Counted from the stretch's first letter, positions 42,969 through 51,586 are shown. The stretch is DNA of 64,000 nt from Dysosmobacter segnis (GCF_014297285.1 NZ_JACOQI010000006.1:62001-126000); one strand, 5' to 3'. Numbers and translations are program-made. Notes: a model not told the origin generated them from the letters alone.

Positions 42969-44377
42969 GAGTGATCGCCTCCTTCCGCCTCAGGCCAGCG
43001 AACGGTGAATACCGCACCGCCATTGGGCCGGTTGGCAGCAGAAACCATACCACCCCGTTTTTTCACCGTATCCTGAACGATGGAAAGTCCCAGACCAGTG
43101 CCGCCTGCGGCACGGGAACGAGCCTTGTCCACCCGGTAAAACCGCTCGAACACCTTTGGCAGATCCTCCTCCGGGATGCCGGGGCCGTTATCCGCCACCG
43201 TCAGCACCACGTCATGGTCCTCATGTCGCAGTTCCACCCGGACCTTACCGTTTTTGCCGCTGTATTTCACGGCGTTATCCGTCAGGTTGTAGATCACCTG
43301 ATGGACTTCCCCCTTGGTGGCCGACACCCGGCAGTTTTCCTCCATGCGGTAGGTCAGCTCCGTGCCCTTCTTCTGGGCCAGCAGGCTCATCATCCGCATG
43401 ACCTGTTCCAGCACCGGAGCCACCTCCACCGTCTCCGGTGCGTCCAGAAGGTCGCTGTCCAGCCGGGTCAGGCGCAGCAGGTCCTCGGTGATGCGGCTGA
43501 GCCGCTCCGCCTCGCTGCCGATGTCCGTCACAAAATCCCGGACTGTCTCCATATCCATCTGGTCTGTCTGCAAAATGGAATCCGTCAGCAGCCGGATGGC
43601 AGCCAGCGGCGTTTTCAGCTCATGGCTGGCATCAGACACAAACCGGCGGCGCAAGGTCTCCGTGGTCTGAAGCCGATCCGTCAGGCTGTTGAATTCCTCT
43701 CCGATCTGGGCGATCTCGTCCCGGCCGGAGATGTTGGTCCGGTGCTCGTAGGCACCGGCCCGGACCTTGCGGATGGCCGTCAGCAGGGTGCTAATCTTCC
43801 GGGTCAGCATCCGGGAGAGCAGGATGCTCAGCAGCACCACCGCCGCCGCGATACCGGCGGACAGCTTCAGGAGGTTGCTTTGCAGTCCCTCTAACAGCGC
43901 CGCCTGCTCTGTGTCATATTCGTAGGCGTACACCGCGCCGATGATCCGGTTCTGATACAGCACCGGAGAGGCCGTGCGGCTGCGGAAGGCCCCGTCCCGG
44001 TAGGAGCAGGAAAAGGCGTCATATCCCTCCAATGCCTGCACGATCTCGGAATAGAAGGTGTACTTTCCAACGGCGCTGCCGGTCTCCCGGGTATCGTAGA
44101 GCACCAACCCGGCGCTGTCCGTCACCAGAACACGGCTGAGTCCCGTCTCCTCCACCACCGCCATGGCAGCCGCCACGTTTTCCTGATTCAGCCGGTTCAG
44201 ACCTGCCAGAGAATACACCACCACCGACACGCTGCCGGTCATATTCGTCTCCTTGGAGCGGAACACCAGATCCTCGCTGACCAGCAGCGGATAGGTGTTC
44301 AGCAAAAGCAGCACCGCCGCGATGACGGCGATGTAGCTCAGTCCGAATTTGACTTGCAGGCTGCCCCAAAGGGCCAT
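42965..44377 (-). CDS. sensor histidine kinase
   Basis: This 470-residue membrane kinase has two transmembrane helices (about 12-30 and 180-200) around an extracellular sensing domain. A HAMP segment and a HisKA box (VSDASHELKTPLAAIRLLTD) follow. The HATPase is intact, with DNAVKYSGKNG, DNGPGIPEEDLP and GTGLGLSIV. It resembles PhoR/ResE-type kinases. The gene lies between its response regulator and the GerMN gene in one operon. Confidence 0.93.
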   Translation of the reverse strand: MALWGSLQVKFGLSYIAVIAAVLLLLNTYPLLVSEDLVFRSKETNMTGSVSVVVYSLAGLNRLNQENVAAAMAVVEETGLSRVLVTDSAGLVLYDTRETGSAVGKYTFYSEIVQALEGYDAFSCSYRDGAFRSRTASPVLYQNRIIGAVYAYEYDTEQAALLEGLQSNLLKLSAGIAAAVVLLSILLSRMLTRKISTLLTAIRKVRAGAYEHRTNISGRDEIAQIGEEFNSLTDRLQTTETLRRRFVSDASHELKTPLAAIRLLTDSILQTDQMDMETVRDFVTDIGSEAERLSRITEDLLRLTRLDSDLLDAPETVEVAPVLEQVMRMMSLLAQKKGTELTYRMEENCRVSATKGEVHQVIYNLTDNAVKYSGKNGKVRVELRHEDHDVVLTVADNGPGIPEEDLPKVFERFYRVDKARSRAAGGTGLGLSIVQDTVKKRGGMVSAANRPNGGAVFTVRWPEAEGGDHS

Positions 44378-44396
44378 GTGCCTGCTCTTGGAAGCC

Positions 44397-45074
44397 TTAT
44401 CCTTTGAAATAGTAGCCCACTCCCCACTTGGTCAGGATATGATCCGGCTCCGCCGGGTTTTCCTCCAGCTTTTCCCGCAGGCGGCGGATATGCACATCCA
44501 CCGTGCGGTAATCTCCGGCGTAGGTGTAGCCCCACACCACATTCATCAGGTTCTCCCGGCTGTACACCCGCCGGGGGTTCCGCATCAGCAGCTCGATCAG
44601 GTCATATTCCTTGGCGGTGAGCTCCACCGGTTCCCCGTCCCGAATAGCCACCCGTTCCTCGGTATTCAGGGTGAGCTTGCCTACGGTCAGCAGACTTCCC
44701 TGACTCCGCTGGACCCCGGCGGCCCGCCGCAGCAGTGCCCGGACACGGGCCTTCAGCTCCAGAATGTTGAAGGGCTTGGTGAGATAGTCATCCGCGCCGC
44801 ACTCAAAACCCATGAGCTTGTCTGCGTCCTCGCTCTTGGCCGTCAGCATGATGATGGGCACGTTGGAAAACTCCCGGATCTTCATACAGGCTTCCAGCCC
44901 GTCCATCTCCGGCATCATCACATCCAGAATGATGAGGTCGAACCGTCCCTCCCGGGCCAGCTCCAGCGCCGCCGCGCCGTCGTAGGCACACTCCACCTCG
45001 TAGCCCTCATTTTCCAGGTTGAATTTCATACCCTTTACCAGGGTCTTTTCGTCATCCACCACTAAAATTTTCAA
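44397..45074 (-). CDS. OmpR/PhoB-family response regulator
   Basis: This 225-residue protein has a receiver domain (KILVVDDEKTLVKG; phospho-acceptor Asp in LIILDVMMPEMDG; Lys in LTKPFN). A winged-helix output domain follows (YTYAGDYRTVDVHIRRLREK). TTG 45074 is the likely start because AAAGGAG lies about eight bases upstream. An in-frame ATG at 45098 overlaps the ComEA-like gene and has no such site. It forms an operon with the histidine kinase and GerMN gene. Confidence 0.92.
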   Translation of the reverse strand: MKILVVDDEKTLVKGMKFNLENEGYEVECAYDGAAALELAREGRFDLIILDVMMPEMDGLEACMKIREFSNVPIIMLTAKSEDADKLMGFECGADDYLTKPFNILELKARVRALLRRAAGVQRSQGSLLTVGKLTLNTEERVAIRDGEPVELTAKEYDLIELLMRNPRRVYSRENLMNVVWGYTYAGDYRTVDVHIRRLREKLEENPAEPDHILTKWGVGYYFKG

Positions 45075-45087
45075 GTTTCCGCTCCTT

Positions 45088-45450
45088 TTATGCGCCATTG
45101 CTCACGGTGATGTAATCCCGCAGCTCCTCTAACTTCTTCTCGCCGATGCCGGAGACCTCCATCAGCCCCTCCGGGCCTTCAAAGGGTCCATGCTCCGTCC
45201 GGTAGTCAACGATCCGCTTCGCCAGCCCCTCGCCGATCCCCGGCAAAGTGGCAAGCTCCTCCGCTTCGGCGGTATTCAGATCCACTAGCGTGACCTCGAC
45301 CTCCTCCGGCGGCAGGGTGTGCTCCGCCGTCACCGCCACTTCCGCGGTGGTCCGGTCCCGGTAAGAGACCGTCAGCAGTCCGCCCAGAAACACCGCCGTC
45401 AGGCCCAGAAGGATCAGTTCCGTTCTGACAGCTTTTAACTTCGCTCCCAT
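45088..45450 (-). CDS. ComEA-like helix-hairpin-helix protein
   Basis: This 120-residue protein has an N-terminal membrane helix (LILLGLTAVFLGGLL). The C-terminal DNA-binding helix-hairpin-helix pair reads DLNTAEAEELATLPGIGEGL and GLMEVSGIGEKKLEELRDYI. This is the layout of ComEA, the DNA receptor for transformation, but without the SLBB part. It lies 13 bases upstream of the response regulator gene. Competence function is unproven since no comEB/EC is present here. Confidence 0.8.
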   Translation of the reverse strand: MGAKLKAVRTELILLGLTAVFLGGLLTVSYRDRTTAEVAVTAEHTLPPEEVEVTLVDLNTAEAEELATLPGIGEGLAKRIVDYRTEHGPFEGPEGLMEVSGIGEKKLEELRDYITVSNGA

Positions 45451-45486
45451 GGTTGAACTCCTTTGACGAATCTGATATACTAAAAA

Positions 45487-45540
45487 TGTCGAATCACAAC
45501 GAATACGGTCATTGACGATTTCTGTCTCTACCAGTATACC
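45487..45540 (+). promoter_or_regulatory. dacF promoter with a Spo0A-box-like site
   Basis: TTGACG (45512-45517) and TATACC (45535-45540) are 17 bases apart. A perfect TGTCGAA (45487-45493), the core of the Spo0A box, lies about 20 bases upstream of the -35 element. It also lies upstream of the divergent ComEA-like gene. Confidence 0.5.
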
Positions 45541-45560
45541 ATATTCTTCAGGAGAAAGAT

Positions 45561-46922
45561 ATGAAATTCAAACGCTTTATCTCGGTTTTTTTACTTTGCA
45601 CCTGCCTTACCGGGCTGTTTCTCACCCCCGCTGCCGGAGCGCTGGAGGTCCCGGACATTCAGGCCAAGGCTGCGCTGTTGGCGGACGTGAACACCGACGC
45701 CGTGGCCTATGCCAAAAACATCCATGAGAAAAACTATCCTGCCAGCCTGACCAAGGTTATGACGGCTCTGCTGATTTTGGAGAAGGTCAGCGGCAACGAA
45801 ACACTGCTGAATCAGGAGGTCACCGCCTCTGAAAGCGCTTTCAGCGACACCTATTACCATGCGGACGGCAGCAGTGCCGGGATCAAGGCCGGGGAGGTCA
45901 TGACGGTCAAGCAGCTTCTGCAATGTATGCTCATCGTCTCCGCCAACGAGGCCTGCAACATTCTGGCGGAGTGGGACGCCGGCTCCATCGCCACCTTTGT
46001 GGACACCATGAACACCAAGGCCAAAGCCCTTGGCTGTGAGAACACCCACTTCGTCAACCCCAGCGGACTGCATGACCCGGATCACTACACCTCCGCCTGG
46101 GATCTCTACCTTATCACCAAGGCCGCCATGCAGTATCCGGAATTCATGGAGATCTGCGACAGCGCCAAGGCCGTCATCCCCGCCACCAATCTCAGCAAGG
46201 AGCGGACGCTGTACACCACCAACCATCTGCTGTCCACCTGGCGTGTCATCGGCTACCGGGATAAGCGGGCTCACGGCATCAAGACCGGCTCCACCAGCGA
46301 TGCTGGGCACTGCCTCATCTCCTCCGCCCAGGAAGGGGAACTGCACTTTGTCAGCGTGGTCATGGGTGCGGAGCGGATCGAGGAAAACGGCGTAGGCAAC
46401 CTGCTGAACTTTTCCGAAACCTCCCACCTCTTTGACTACGGCTTCAAGAATTTCGCCTACCGCACCATTTTAGAGGACAAGGAGATCATTCAGGAGGTTC
46501 CGGTGAGCCTGTCCAAAACCGACTATGTAACGGTGCATCCCGCCAACAATGTGGAGTCCCTGTTCCCCCGGGATCTGGACCCAGCGGAGCTGGATCGGGT
46601 CATCTCCCTGCCGGAGGCCGTGGAAGCCCCCATCACCGCCGGAGACAAGCTGGGCACCATGGAACTGCGGGACGGCGACACCGTCTATGCTTCCGTGGAT
46701 CTTCTTGCCAGCAGCGATGTGACTGCGGACAAGTTTATGGTGTTCCGCCATAACGTAACGCTGTTTTTCAAGAAGCCCGCCGTGAAAACCGTGGCCATCG
46801 TGCTGGCGGTACTGCTGGTGCTGCTGGTGATTTTCCGGCTGACCGGTCTCAGCCGCCGTCGCCGTTACGGCCGCAATGCCCGCAGTTACAGCAGAGGCTA
46901 CCGGGGCCGCAGACACCGCTGA
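45561..46922 (+). CDS. dacF: D-alanyl-D-alanine carboxypeptidase (DacF/PBP5 type)
   Basis: This 453-residue low-molecular-mass penicillin-binding protein trims pentapeptide side chains of peptidoglycan. It has a signal peptide (FLLCTCLTGLFLTPAAGA) and the motifs SxxK (ASLTKVMTALL), SxN (VSANEAC) and KTG (HGIKTGSTSDAG). A C-terminal PBP5 beta domain, a membrane helix (about 410-430) and an Arg-rich tail follow. AGGAGAAAG precedes ATG 45561. Its exact place (vegetative or sporulation) is inferred only. Confidence 0.9.
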   Translation: MKFKRFISVFLLCTCLTGLFLTPAAGALEVPDIQAKAALLADVNTDAVAYAKNIHEKNYPASLTKVMTALLILEKVSGNETLLNQEVTASESAFSDTYYHADGSSAGIKAGEVMTVKQLLQCMLIVSANEACNILAEWDAGSIATFVDTMNTKAKALGCENTHFVNPSGLHDPDHYTSAWDLYLITKAAMQYPEFMEICDSAKAVIPATNLSKERTLYTTNHLLSTWRVIGYRDKRAHGIKTGSTSDAGHCLISSAQEGELHFVSVVMGAERIEENGVGNLLNFSETSHLFDYGFKNFAYRTILEDKEIIQEVPVSLSKTDYVTVHPANNVESLFPRDLDPAELDRVISLPEAVEAPITAGDKLGTMELRDGDTVYASVDLLASSDVTADKFMVFRHNVTLFFKKPAVKTVAIVLAVLLVLLVIFRLTGLSRRRRYGRNARSYSRGYRGRRHR

Positions 46923-46949
46923 TCAAATTTCTCTCCATCTCAAAAAAAG

Positions 46950-46982
46950 AACACCGAGGCTTTCTTAAAAGCCTCGGTGTTT
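46950..46982 (+). terminator. dacF terminator, first copy of a duplicated hairpin
   Basis: AACACCGAGGCTTTC-tta-AAAGCCTCGGTGTTT is a strong stem. The same 33 bases recur at 47145-47177 with one mismatch (G for A), beyond repeat copy C. Confidence 0.85.
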
Positions 46983-47144
46983 CAGCGTGTCGAAAAAATT
47001 TTTTCTCCCCGCTGAACAAGTTTTCAGAACTTTATAAAAGTTCTGAAAACTTAGGATTTCAATGGCGCAGGACACCCTTCTTGGGTTTCCCGCGCACACC
47101 CTTCCTTACCGTTGCGGAGAATCTGCTACTTTATTGACAGACTC
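46983..47144 (+). repeat. dispersed MITE-like repeat, copy C
   Basis: This 162-bp copy begins CAGCGTGTCGAAAAAATT and ends TTTATTGACAGACTC, with the TTTTCAGAACTT hairpin at 47021-47049. It aligns to the complement of copies A and E along its whole length. It is flanked on both sides by a 33-bp copy of the same terminator hairpin. Confidence 0.85.
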
Positions 47145-47177
47145 AACACCGAGGCTTTCTTGAAAGCCTCGGTGTTT
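47145..47177. terminator. second copy of the dacF/nitroreductase terminator hairpin
   Basis: A 33-bp repeat of 46950-46982 with one mismatch, ending TTTCTTAGG. It sits nine bases from the nitroreductase stop and can terminate that minus-strand gene. Confidence 0.8.
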
Positions 47178-47186
47178 TCTTAGGGG

Positions 47187-47699
47187 TTACAGGTACTTCA
47201 CCAGTTCCTCCATGGGCTTGCGCAGTCCGTGGAGCTTGGCGGGATGGGCGCCCTCCGCAGGATACCCCAGAGGCAGCATGGCGATCATGTTCAATCCCTC
47301 CATCTCCGGGAAGGTCTTGACCAGATCCACCGGCCGGAACATACCCACATAGGTAGTGCCAAGGCCCAGATCTGCCGCCTGCAGCATCATCTGGGTCACA
47401 GCAATGGCGGCGTCGATCTCGCCGTGATCCTTGCCGTCATGTTCCCGGTGCCAGGACTCCTTGGGGTCATACCCTACACCGATGACCACAGGGGCGTGGA
47501 AGTGGCAGTCCATGCAGGCGTCTGCCTTTTCCAGAGCCTCGGGGCTCCGGAACACGAAGATCCGCTGGGGCTGATTGTTATGGGCGGTGGGAGCGTTGCG
47601 GCCTGCCTCCAGAATCAGATCCAGCTTCTCCTGCTCCACAGGGCGGGTATCAAATTTCCGGAGAGAGTATCTCTCTGCGGACAGCTTTTCAAAATCCAT
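47187..47699 (-). CDS. nitroreductase family protein
   Basis: This 170-residue FMN-dependent oxidoreductase shows AERYSLRKFDTRPVEQEKLD, with the flavin-binding Arg/Ser, the APTAHNNQPQRIFVF motif and GTTYVGMF. It is short for the family, consistent with the small clostridial type. It reduces flavin-accessible nitro, quinone or other electron acceptors; the physiological substrate is unknown. A GGGATTCCTC complement gives a GAGGAATCCC site before ATG 47699. Confidence 0.9.
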   Translation of the reverse strand: MDFEKLSAERYSLRKFDTRPVEQEKLDLILEAGRNAPTAHNNQPQRIFVFRSPEALEKADACMDCHFHAPVVIGVGYDPKESWHREHDGKDHGEIDAAIAVTQMMLQAADLGLGTTYVGMFRPVDLVKTFPEMEGLNMIAMLPLGYPAEGAHPAKLHGLRKPMEELVKYL

Positions 47700-47735
47700 T
47701 GGGATTCCTCCTCATTTGTTTGATCGTGCTGATTG

Positions 47736-47949
47736 CAGCGTGTCGAAAAAGTCTTTTCGCCCCGCGTGGAGCAGGAATACACCGTTGACCCAGCCGGTTT
47801 CCGTGCGCTTTGCACCCGAAAACCGGGGGCCTTCCTCGAAACGGGCTCGCTCTTTCCGCCACTGGCAGCGCATCGCCCGTTTCCCCCTCTTGGGTTTCCC
47901 GCGCACACTCTTCCTTTCCGTCGCGGAGAATTTACCACTTTATCGACAG
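47736..47949 (+). repeat. dispersed MITE-like repeat, copy D (second subtype)
   Basis: The ends are CAGCGTGTCGAAAAAGTC and TTTATCGACAG, as in the other copies. The interior resembles the first part of copy B (GCGTGGAGCAGGAATACACC and a GC-rich hairpin with CCGGTTTCCG) rather than the TTTTCAGAACTT hairpin. It fills most of the 302-base gap between gerQ and the nitroreductase gene. No clear terminator duplication flanks it. Confidence 0.75.
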
Positions 47950-48001
47950 TATTTGATTGTATCACAGTGCTTTTTTCTCCGCAATCCCCTTCTGTAAACT
48001 T

Positions 48002-48517
48002 TTACCTCTGGTTCCAAAGGCCGTTCTGCTTCAGCATAGCCTCGCACTGCTCTCGGCGGCGGGTATCGTAAAATTCGATATACTTCAAGGCGTAAATATC
48101 CGTCACGATATACCGCTCCCGCCCCGGCTGGTAAATGGTGATGAAGTCGTTGCCCACATCATAGAGGATTCCCTCCCAGGAAACCGTTCCCTGCGTCCCC
48201 ACCAGAAACGTAGCCACTACATAGTTTCCCTCATTTCTGGCCAGCATGGCCTTGATGGAGCCGTTGTGGGCCTCCTCCACGCTGAGGGGGTTCTGGATCA
48301 CGTTCTCTGGCAGATCTGTCCGCATCCCCGGCATATTGCCCATGGGCATCATCTGTCCACCGGGCAGGGTGACGTACTCCGATCCCTCCGGTGACTGCCA
48401 GGAGCGCGCATCACCGACGCTCCTTGCCTCCGTTTGTCCGCCGCCATTGATCTCCGCCTGCCAGTCGCTCCCGCCGGACGGGACCGGCGCTGTCTGGTAA
48501 GTATTGAAACGCTGCAT
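48002..48517 (-). CDS. gerQ: spore coat protein GerQ-like
   Basis: This 171-residue protein has a variable Gln/Gly/Ser-rich N-terminus and the conserved GerQ core (about 70-160). The core contains EEAHNGSIKAMLARNEGNYV and YQPGRERYIVTDIYALKYIE. In Bacillus GerQ is cross-linked into the coat and is required for CwlJ to localise. GAGAGGTG lies before ATG 48517. It is directly downstream of a CwlJ-like gene, with a 12-base gap, which supports the call. Confidence 0.85.
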   Translation of the reverse strand: MQRFNTYQTAPVPSGGSDWQAEINGGGQTEARSVGDARSWQSPEGSEYVTLPGGQMMPMGNMPGMRTDLPENVIQNPLSVEEAHNGSIKAMLARNEGNYVVATFLVGTQGTVSWEGILYDVGNDFITIYQPGRERYIVTDIYALKYIEFYDTRRREQCEAMLKQNGLWNQR

Positions 48518-48528
48518 AAAAACACCTC

Positions 48529-48969
48529 TCAAGTTCTATAATAGGCATCCGTTGGATTATAAAAGCAATGATCTCCAATGCGGGTCTGCCAGTAGCCCAC
48601 CTCGGAGGGGAACCTGCTCCGGCACTGAGGGCCGAAGGGATTGTAAAACCACAGAGACTCTGCCACATCGGGAATGCGGTTCCCCGCGATGGCCCAGTCG
48701 GCAATGTCGAAGTGGATCTGCTCCGGCCGCATATTGAAAATATTCTGGGGGTTGTAGGTGCCCCGTTCCGTTTCGGAGGCGCACACGAACTGGTAGGGCT
48801 GGAAAATGATGTTGCGGATGCTGCCCCGGCCCACCCGGGCGTATTCCCCGCCCCGGGCGTGGACCCGGTTCATCACCACGCCGGCCACCGCCTTCATTCC
48901 CGTATCCCCTTCCCCGCCCGCCTCGCATTGGATCAGCCGCGCCAGCAGCTCCCGGTCGGAATAAGCCAT
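48529..48969 (-). CDS. cwlJ: spore cortex-lytic cell wall hydrolase, CwlJ/SleB type
   Basis: This 146-residue Hydrolase_2 domain protein shows the catalytic Glu region ARLIQCEAGGEGDTGMKAVA. VVMNRV and the C-terminal SLWFYNPFGPQC and IGDHCFY follow. It lacks a signal peptide, as does CwlJ, which is made in the mother cell and degrades spore cortex at germination. It is paired with gerQ as in Bacillus. Confidence 0.88.
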   Translation of the reverse strand: MAYSDRELLARLIQCEAGGEGDTGMKAVAGVVMNRVHARGGEYARVGRGSIRNIIFQPYQFVCASETERGTYNPQNIFNMRPEQIHFDIADWAIAGNRIPDVAESLWFYNPFGPQCRSRFPSEVGYWQTRIGDHCFYNPTDAYYRT

Positions 48970-49072
48970 CGTTCATCATCCCCTGTTGCGTTCGGTCCGC
49001 GATTCTGTTTCGCTGGCCCATTCTATGCGGACTGTGGACGGCAGGTGCTTCCCCTCGTCAGCAATAAAGAAA

Positions 49073-49100
49073 AACCGGAACGGCAAAAGCCGTTCCGGTT
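49073..49100 (-). terminator. terminator of the TSCPD gene
   Basis: AACCGGAACGGC-aaaa-GCCGTTCCGGTT is a perfect 12-bp stem followed on the minus strand by TTTCTTT. Confidence 0.88.
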
Positions 49101-49123
49101 CCTATGCGGTCACAAATGGGTGC

Positions 49124-49378
49124 TTACTTCTGCGCCATGGCCGCTTCCAGTCCGCGGGCAAACTGGTCGGGGCAGGAGGTGCCTCTGCCGCCGCAGTTGA
49201 TGCCCTTCAGACGGGCAATGGCCTCCTCTGCCTTCATGCCCTTCACCAGCGCAGAAATACCTTGGAGGTTGCCGTTGCAGCCGCCTACCACCTGGAGATC
49301 ACGGATCACGCCCTGATCGTCCACCTCTACCGACATGGCCCGGGAGCAGACGCCCCGGGGCTGGAATGTATATGTCAT
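49124..49378 (-). CDS. TSCPD domain-containing protein (TIGR03905-like)
   Basis: This 84-residue protein begins TYTFQPRGVCSRAMSVEVDD and carries the CxxG and 'GRGTSCPDQFARGL' cysteine motif. That is the TSCPD domain found at the ends of some ribonucleotide reductases and alone in Clostridia. Metal binding by the cysteines is likely; function is unknown. GAAAGGAAG lies upstream of ATG 49378. Confidence 0.85.
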   Translation of the reverse strand: MTYTFQPRGVCSRAMSVEVDDQGVIRDLQVVGGCNGNLQGISALVKGMKAEEAIARLKGINCGGRGTSCPDQFARGLEAAMAQK

Positions 49379-49484
49379 ATTGTGTTTCCTTCTTTCCTTA
49401 TTCGTTTGGAAAACAGAATAACACAATTTTTTCTCTCTGCCAAGCCCGATTTCCAATTTTCTGCAAACATCGGAACCGGAGACG

Positions 49485-50240
49485 TCAATCCTGCCAGGCT
49501 TTTCCGTTTTTCTGCTCCAGTGTCAGCCGGTCCGCAATCATGGCGATGAACTCCGAATTGGTAGGTTTACCTTTGGAAACACTAACTGTATATCCGAAAT
49601 ATTTTTGCAAGGTCTCCAAATCGCCCCGGTCCCAGGCTACCTCGATGGCGTGGCGGATGGCCCGCTCCACCCGGGAAGGCGTTGTGGCGAACCGCTTGGC
49701 CACTTCAGGATAGAGAACCTTCGTCACCGCGTTGATGACATCCATATCCCGCACCGTGATCATGATGGCCTCCCGCAGATACTGATAGCCCTTGATATGA
49801 GCGGGGACGCCGATCTCATGGATCACGGAAGTCACCATGGTTTTCAGACTGGGTAAGCTCTCCTGGGGCGCTTTGAGAAACAAGCCCCGCATCTTATCCA
49901 GCAGTGCGGCCGTTTCAAAAGGCTTTGGCAGAAAATACGCCGCCCCCAGTTCTGATGCTTCCGCCAGCATCCGGTCGGAGACAAAGCCGGAGACCAGAAT
50001 GGTCATAGGGGCGTCTCCCTGCTTCTGCAGTTGCCGCAGCACGCTGATGCCGTCCATGCCCGGCAGCATCACATCCATAACCAGAAGATCCGGCATTCGT
50101 TCCTTTACCCGCTTCAGAATCTCATTTCCATCCCGCGCGATCTCCACAGAAAACTCGCCTGTCTTTTCCATTTCTTCCCACAGCAGCGTGCGAAATTCCT
50201 CGCCGGCGTCTGCCAGCAATACCGTCTTACGTTGATCCAT
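49485..50240 (-). CDS. spo0A: sporulation master regulator Spo0A
   Basis: This 251-residue response regulator has a receiver domain (residues 5-120; phospho-acceptor Asp in [11 protein letters not shown], Lys in LPKPFE). It also has the unique Spo0A DNA-binding domain (about 140-250, with [20 protein letters not shown] and [15 protein letters not shown]). It switches the cell to sporulation by binding TGTCGAA boxes. AAAGGGAG lies six bases before ATG 50240. The frame is open 83 codons further upstream without any conserved residue. In most spore formers spoIVB and spo0A are neighbours; here two plus-strand genes lie between them. Confidence 0.96.
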   Translation of the reverse strand: MDQRKTVLLADAGEEFRTLLWEEMEKTGEFSVEIARDGNEILKRVKERMPDLLVMDVMLPGMDGISVLRQLQKQGDAPMTILVSGFVSDRMLAEASELGAAYFLPKPFETAALLDKMRGLFLKAPQESLPSLKTMVTSVIHEIGVPAHIKGYQYLREAIMITVRDMDVINAVTKVLYPEVAKRFATTPSRVERAIRHAIEVAWDRGDLETLQKYFGYTVSVSKGKPTNSEFIAMIADRLTLEQKNGKAWQD

Positions 50241-50359
50241 AATGCACTCCCTTTTTCCCAAATTTGCGACGGTTTTAACGGTTTCAAGTCGCGTTTTATT
50301 TAAAATAGCACGTTCTCCTAACTTTTTCAATGAATCACAGCTAAATTTTCCAACAATCG

Positions 50360-50366
50360 TTCGACA
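50360..50366. promoter_or_regulatory. Spo0A box in the spo0A upstream region
   Basis: TTCGACA (complement TGTCGAA) matches the Spo0A box core exactly and lies 120 bases upstream of the spo0A start. This suggests autoregulation. The 380-base gap 50241-50620 otherwise holds divergent promoter DNA (TATGAT near 50500 for the NUDIX gene) and no gene. Confidence 0.5.
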
Positions 50367-50620
50367 TTTTTCACGAGACAGCCTATTTTCCAGCACTTTC
50401 CGCGTTCTTTTGTTCTTATTTTTCGCAAAATATGGTGAAATCTGTCCAGCCTGTCTTCTTTTTTTGTGGTAGTTCTTTTCTTCTTCCACAAAATATGGTA
50501 TGATAAGCCCAAGAAATATTTTGTCGCTTTTTCCGGATATAAAAATATTTTCGTCGACTGCAACTACCGTATCCGACAGCGGATACTCTCCCGCTGTACG
50601 CTTTTTTCGGAGGGATCATT

Positions 50621-51184
50621 ATGGAGCTTCTGCGTCAACAGCTCATCGCCTACCGCCCGTGGAACGAGCAGGAGGAACGGGACCGGGAAGAGCTGCTCCG
50701 CCGTCTTGACAGCCACGAGGATCTGTACACCAGAGCCAATACCGCCGCCCATTTTACCGCTTCCGCCTGGGTGGTCAGCCCGGACCGGAAGCAGGTCCTG
50801 ATGGCCTATCACAGGCTCTATGACTCCTGGGCCTGGCTGGGCGGCCACGCCGACGGAGACCGGGATCTGCTGGCCGTGGCGCTGCGGGAGGTCCGGGAGG
50901 AAAGCGGTCTCACGGAGGTCCGCCCCGTGTCGGAGGATCTGTATTCTTTGGAAATTCTGACGGTGGACGGCCACGAAAAGCACGGCCGGTACGTTTCCTC
51001 CCACCTCCATCTCAACGTCACCTACCTCTTAGAGGCGGACCCCTCCGCCGCCATCCGTCCCAAGCCCGACGAGAACAGCCGGGTGGGCTGGTTCTCCCCG
51101 GCGGACGCTATGGCCGCCTCCAGCGAGCCGTGGTTCCGGGAGCGGATCTACACGAAGCTGAACGATAAGCTGTCCCGTTTTTAA
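50621..51184 (+). CDS. NUDIX hydrolase
   Basis: This 187-residue protein has an N-terminal helical extension. The complete Nudix box is GGHADGDRDLLAVALREVRE followed by ESGL (pattern GX5EX7REUXEEXGU, with Asp replacing the first Glu). The substrate, a nucleoside diphosphate derivative, cannot be predicted. GGAGG precedes ATG 50621. Confidence 0.9.
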   Translation: MELLRQQLIAYRPWNEQEERDREELLRRLDSHEDLYTRANTAAHFTASAWVVSPDRKQVLMAYHRLYDSWAWLGGHADGDRDLLAVALREVREESGLTEVRPVSEDLYSLEILTVDGHEKHGRYVSSHLHLNVTYLLEADPSAAIRPKPDENSRVGWFSPADAMAASSEPWFRERIYTKLNDKLSRF

Positions 51185-51317
51185 GCCGCTCCATCGACGG
51201 ATAAGTCAGCACATTTCCGCTCGAAACAACTCTCTGACACAGTGAATCGTGCGGAAACAGAAACCTTTTAGAGAAAACCCGCCTGTGCGGATATGCGTAC
51301 CAAAGGAGGAGTGAACA

Positions 51318-51503
51318 GTGAAAGCATACGAGTACGTCAACATTCACATTGGGAAGTTTGTGGGCGCAGGATCGGAGGCGCACCGGGCCATTATCGACGA
51401 ATACGCCGCAAAGGGCTATCGTTATGTCGGGTACATCCCCACAAATATCAACAATTACGGAAAGATAACGGACTTGGATCTTGTCTTTGAGCGGGACGCT
51501 TGA
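51318..51503 (+). CDS. DUF4177 small protein
   Basis: This 61-residue protein (MKAYEYVNIHIGKFVGAGSE, then GYRYVGYIPTNINNYGKITD) has the single alpha/beta DUF4177 fold. Its function is unknown. AAAGGAGG lies eight to ten bases before GTG 51318, good evidence for translation. A bidirectional terminator follows. Confidence 0.82.
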   Translation: MKAYEYVNIHIGKFVGAGSEAHRAIIDEYAAKGYRYVGYIPTNINNYGKITDLDLVFERDA

Positions 51504-51542
51504 CCTCTGGTTTGTGGGAGCCTCCATGCCAAAAAGGAACAG

Positions 51543-51569
51543 GGCGGGGAGAAACGATTTCTCCCCGCC
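51543..51569. terminator. bidirectional terminator between DUF4177 and spoIVB
   Basis: GGCGGGGAGAAA-cga-TTTCTCCCCGCC is a perfect 12-bp stem. On the minus strand it is followed by CTGTTCCTTTTT, which suits spoIVB. Confidence 0.85.
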
Positions 51570-51586
51570 TCGTCATTTTACTTTTT

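Noticed and set aside
49485..50489. Spo0A with an 83-residue N-terminal extension
   Set aside because: The extension is basic and unlike any Spo0A. AAAGGGAG before ATG 50240 and the conserved receiver start fix the shorter form.
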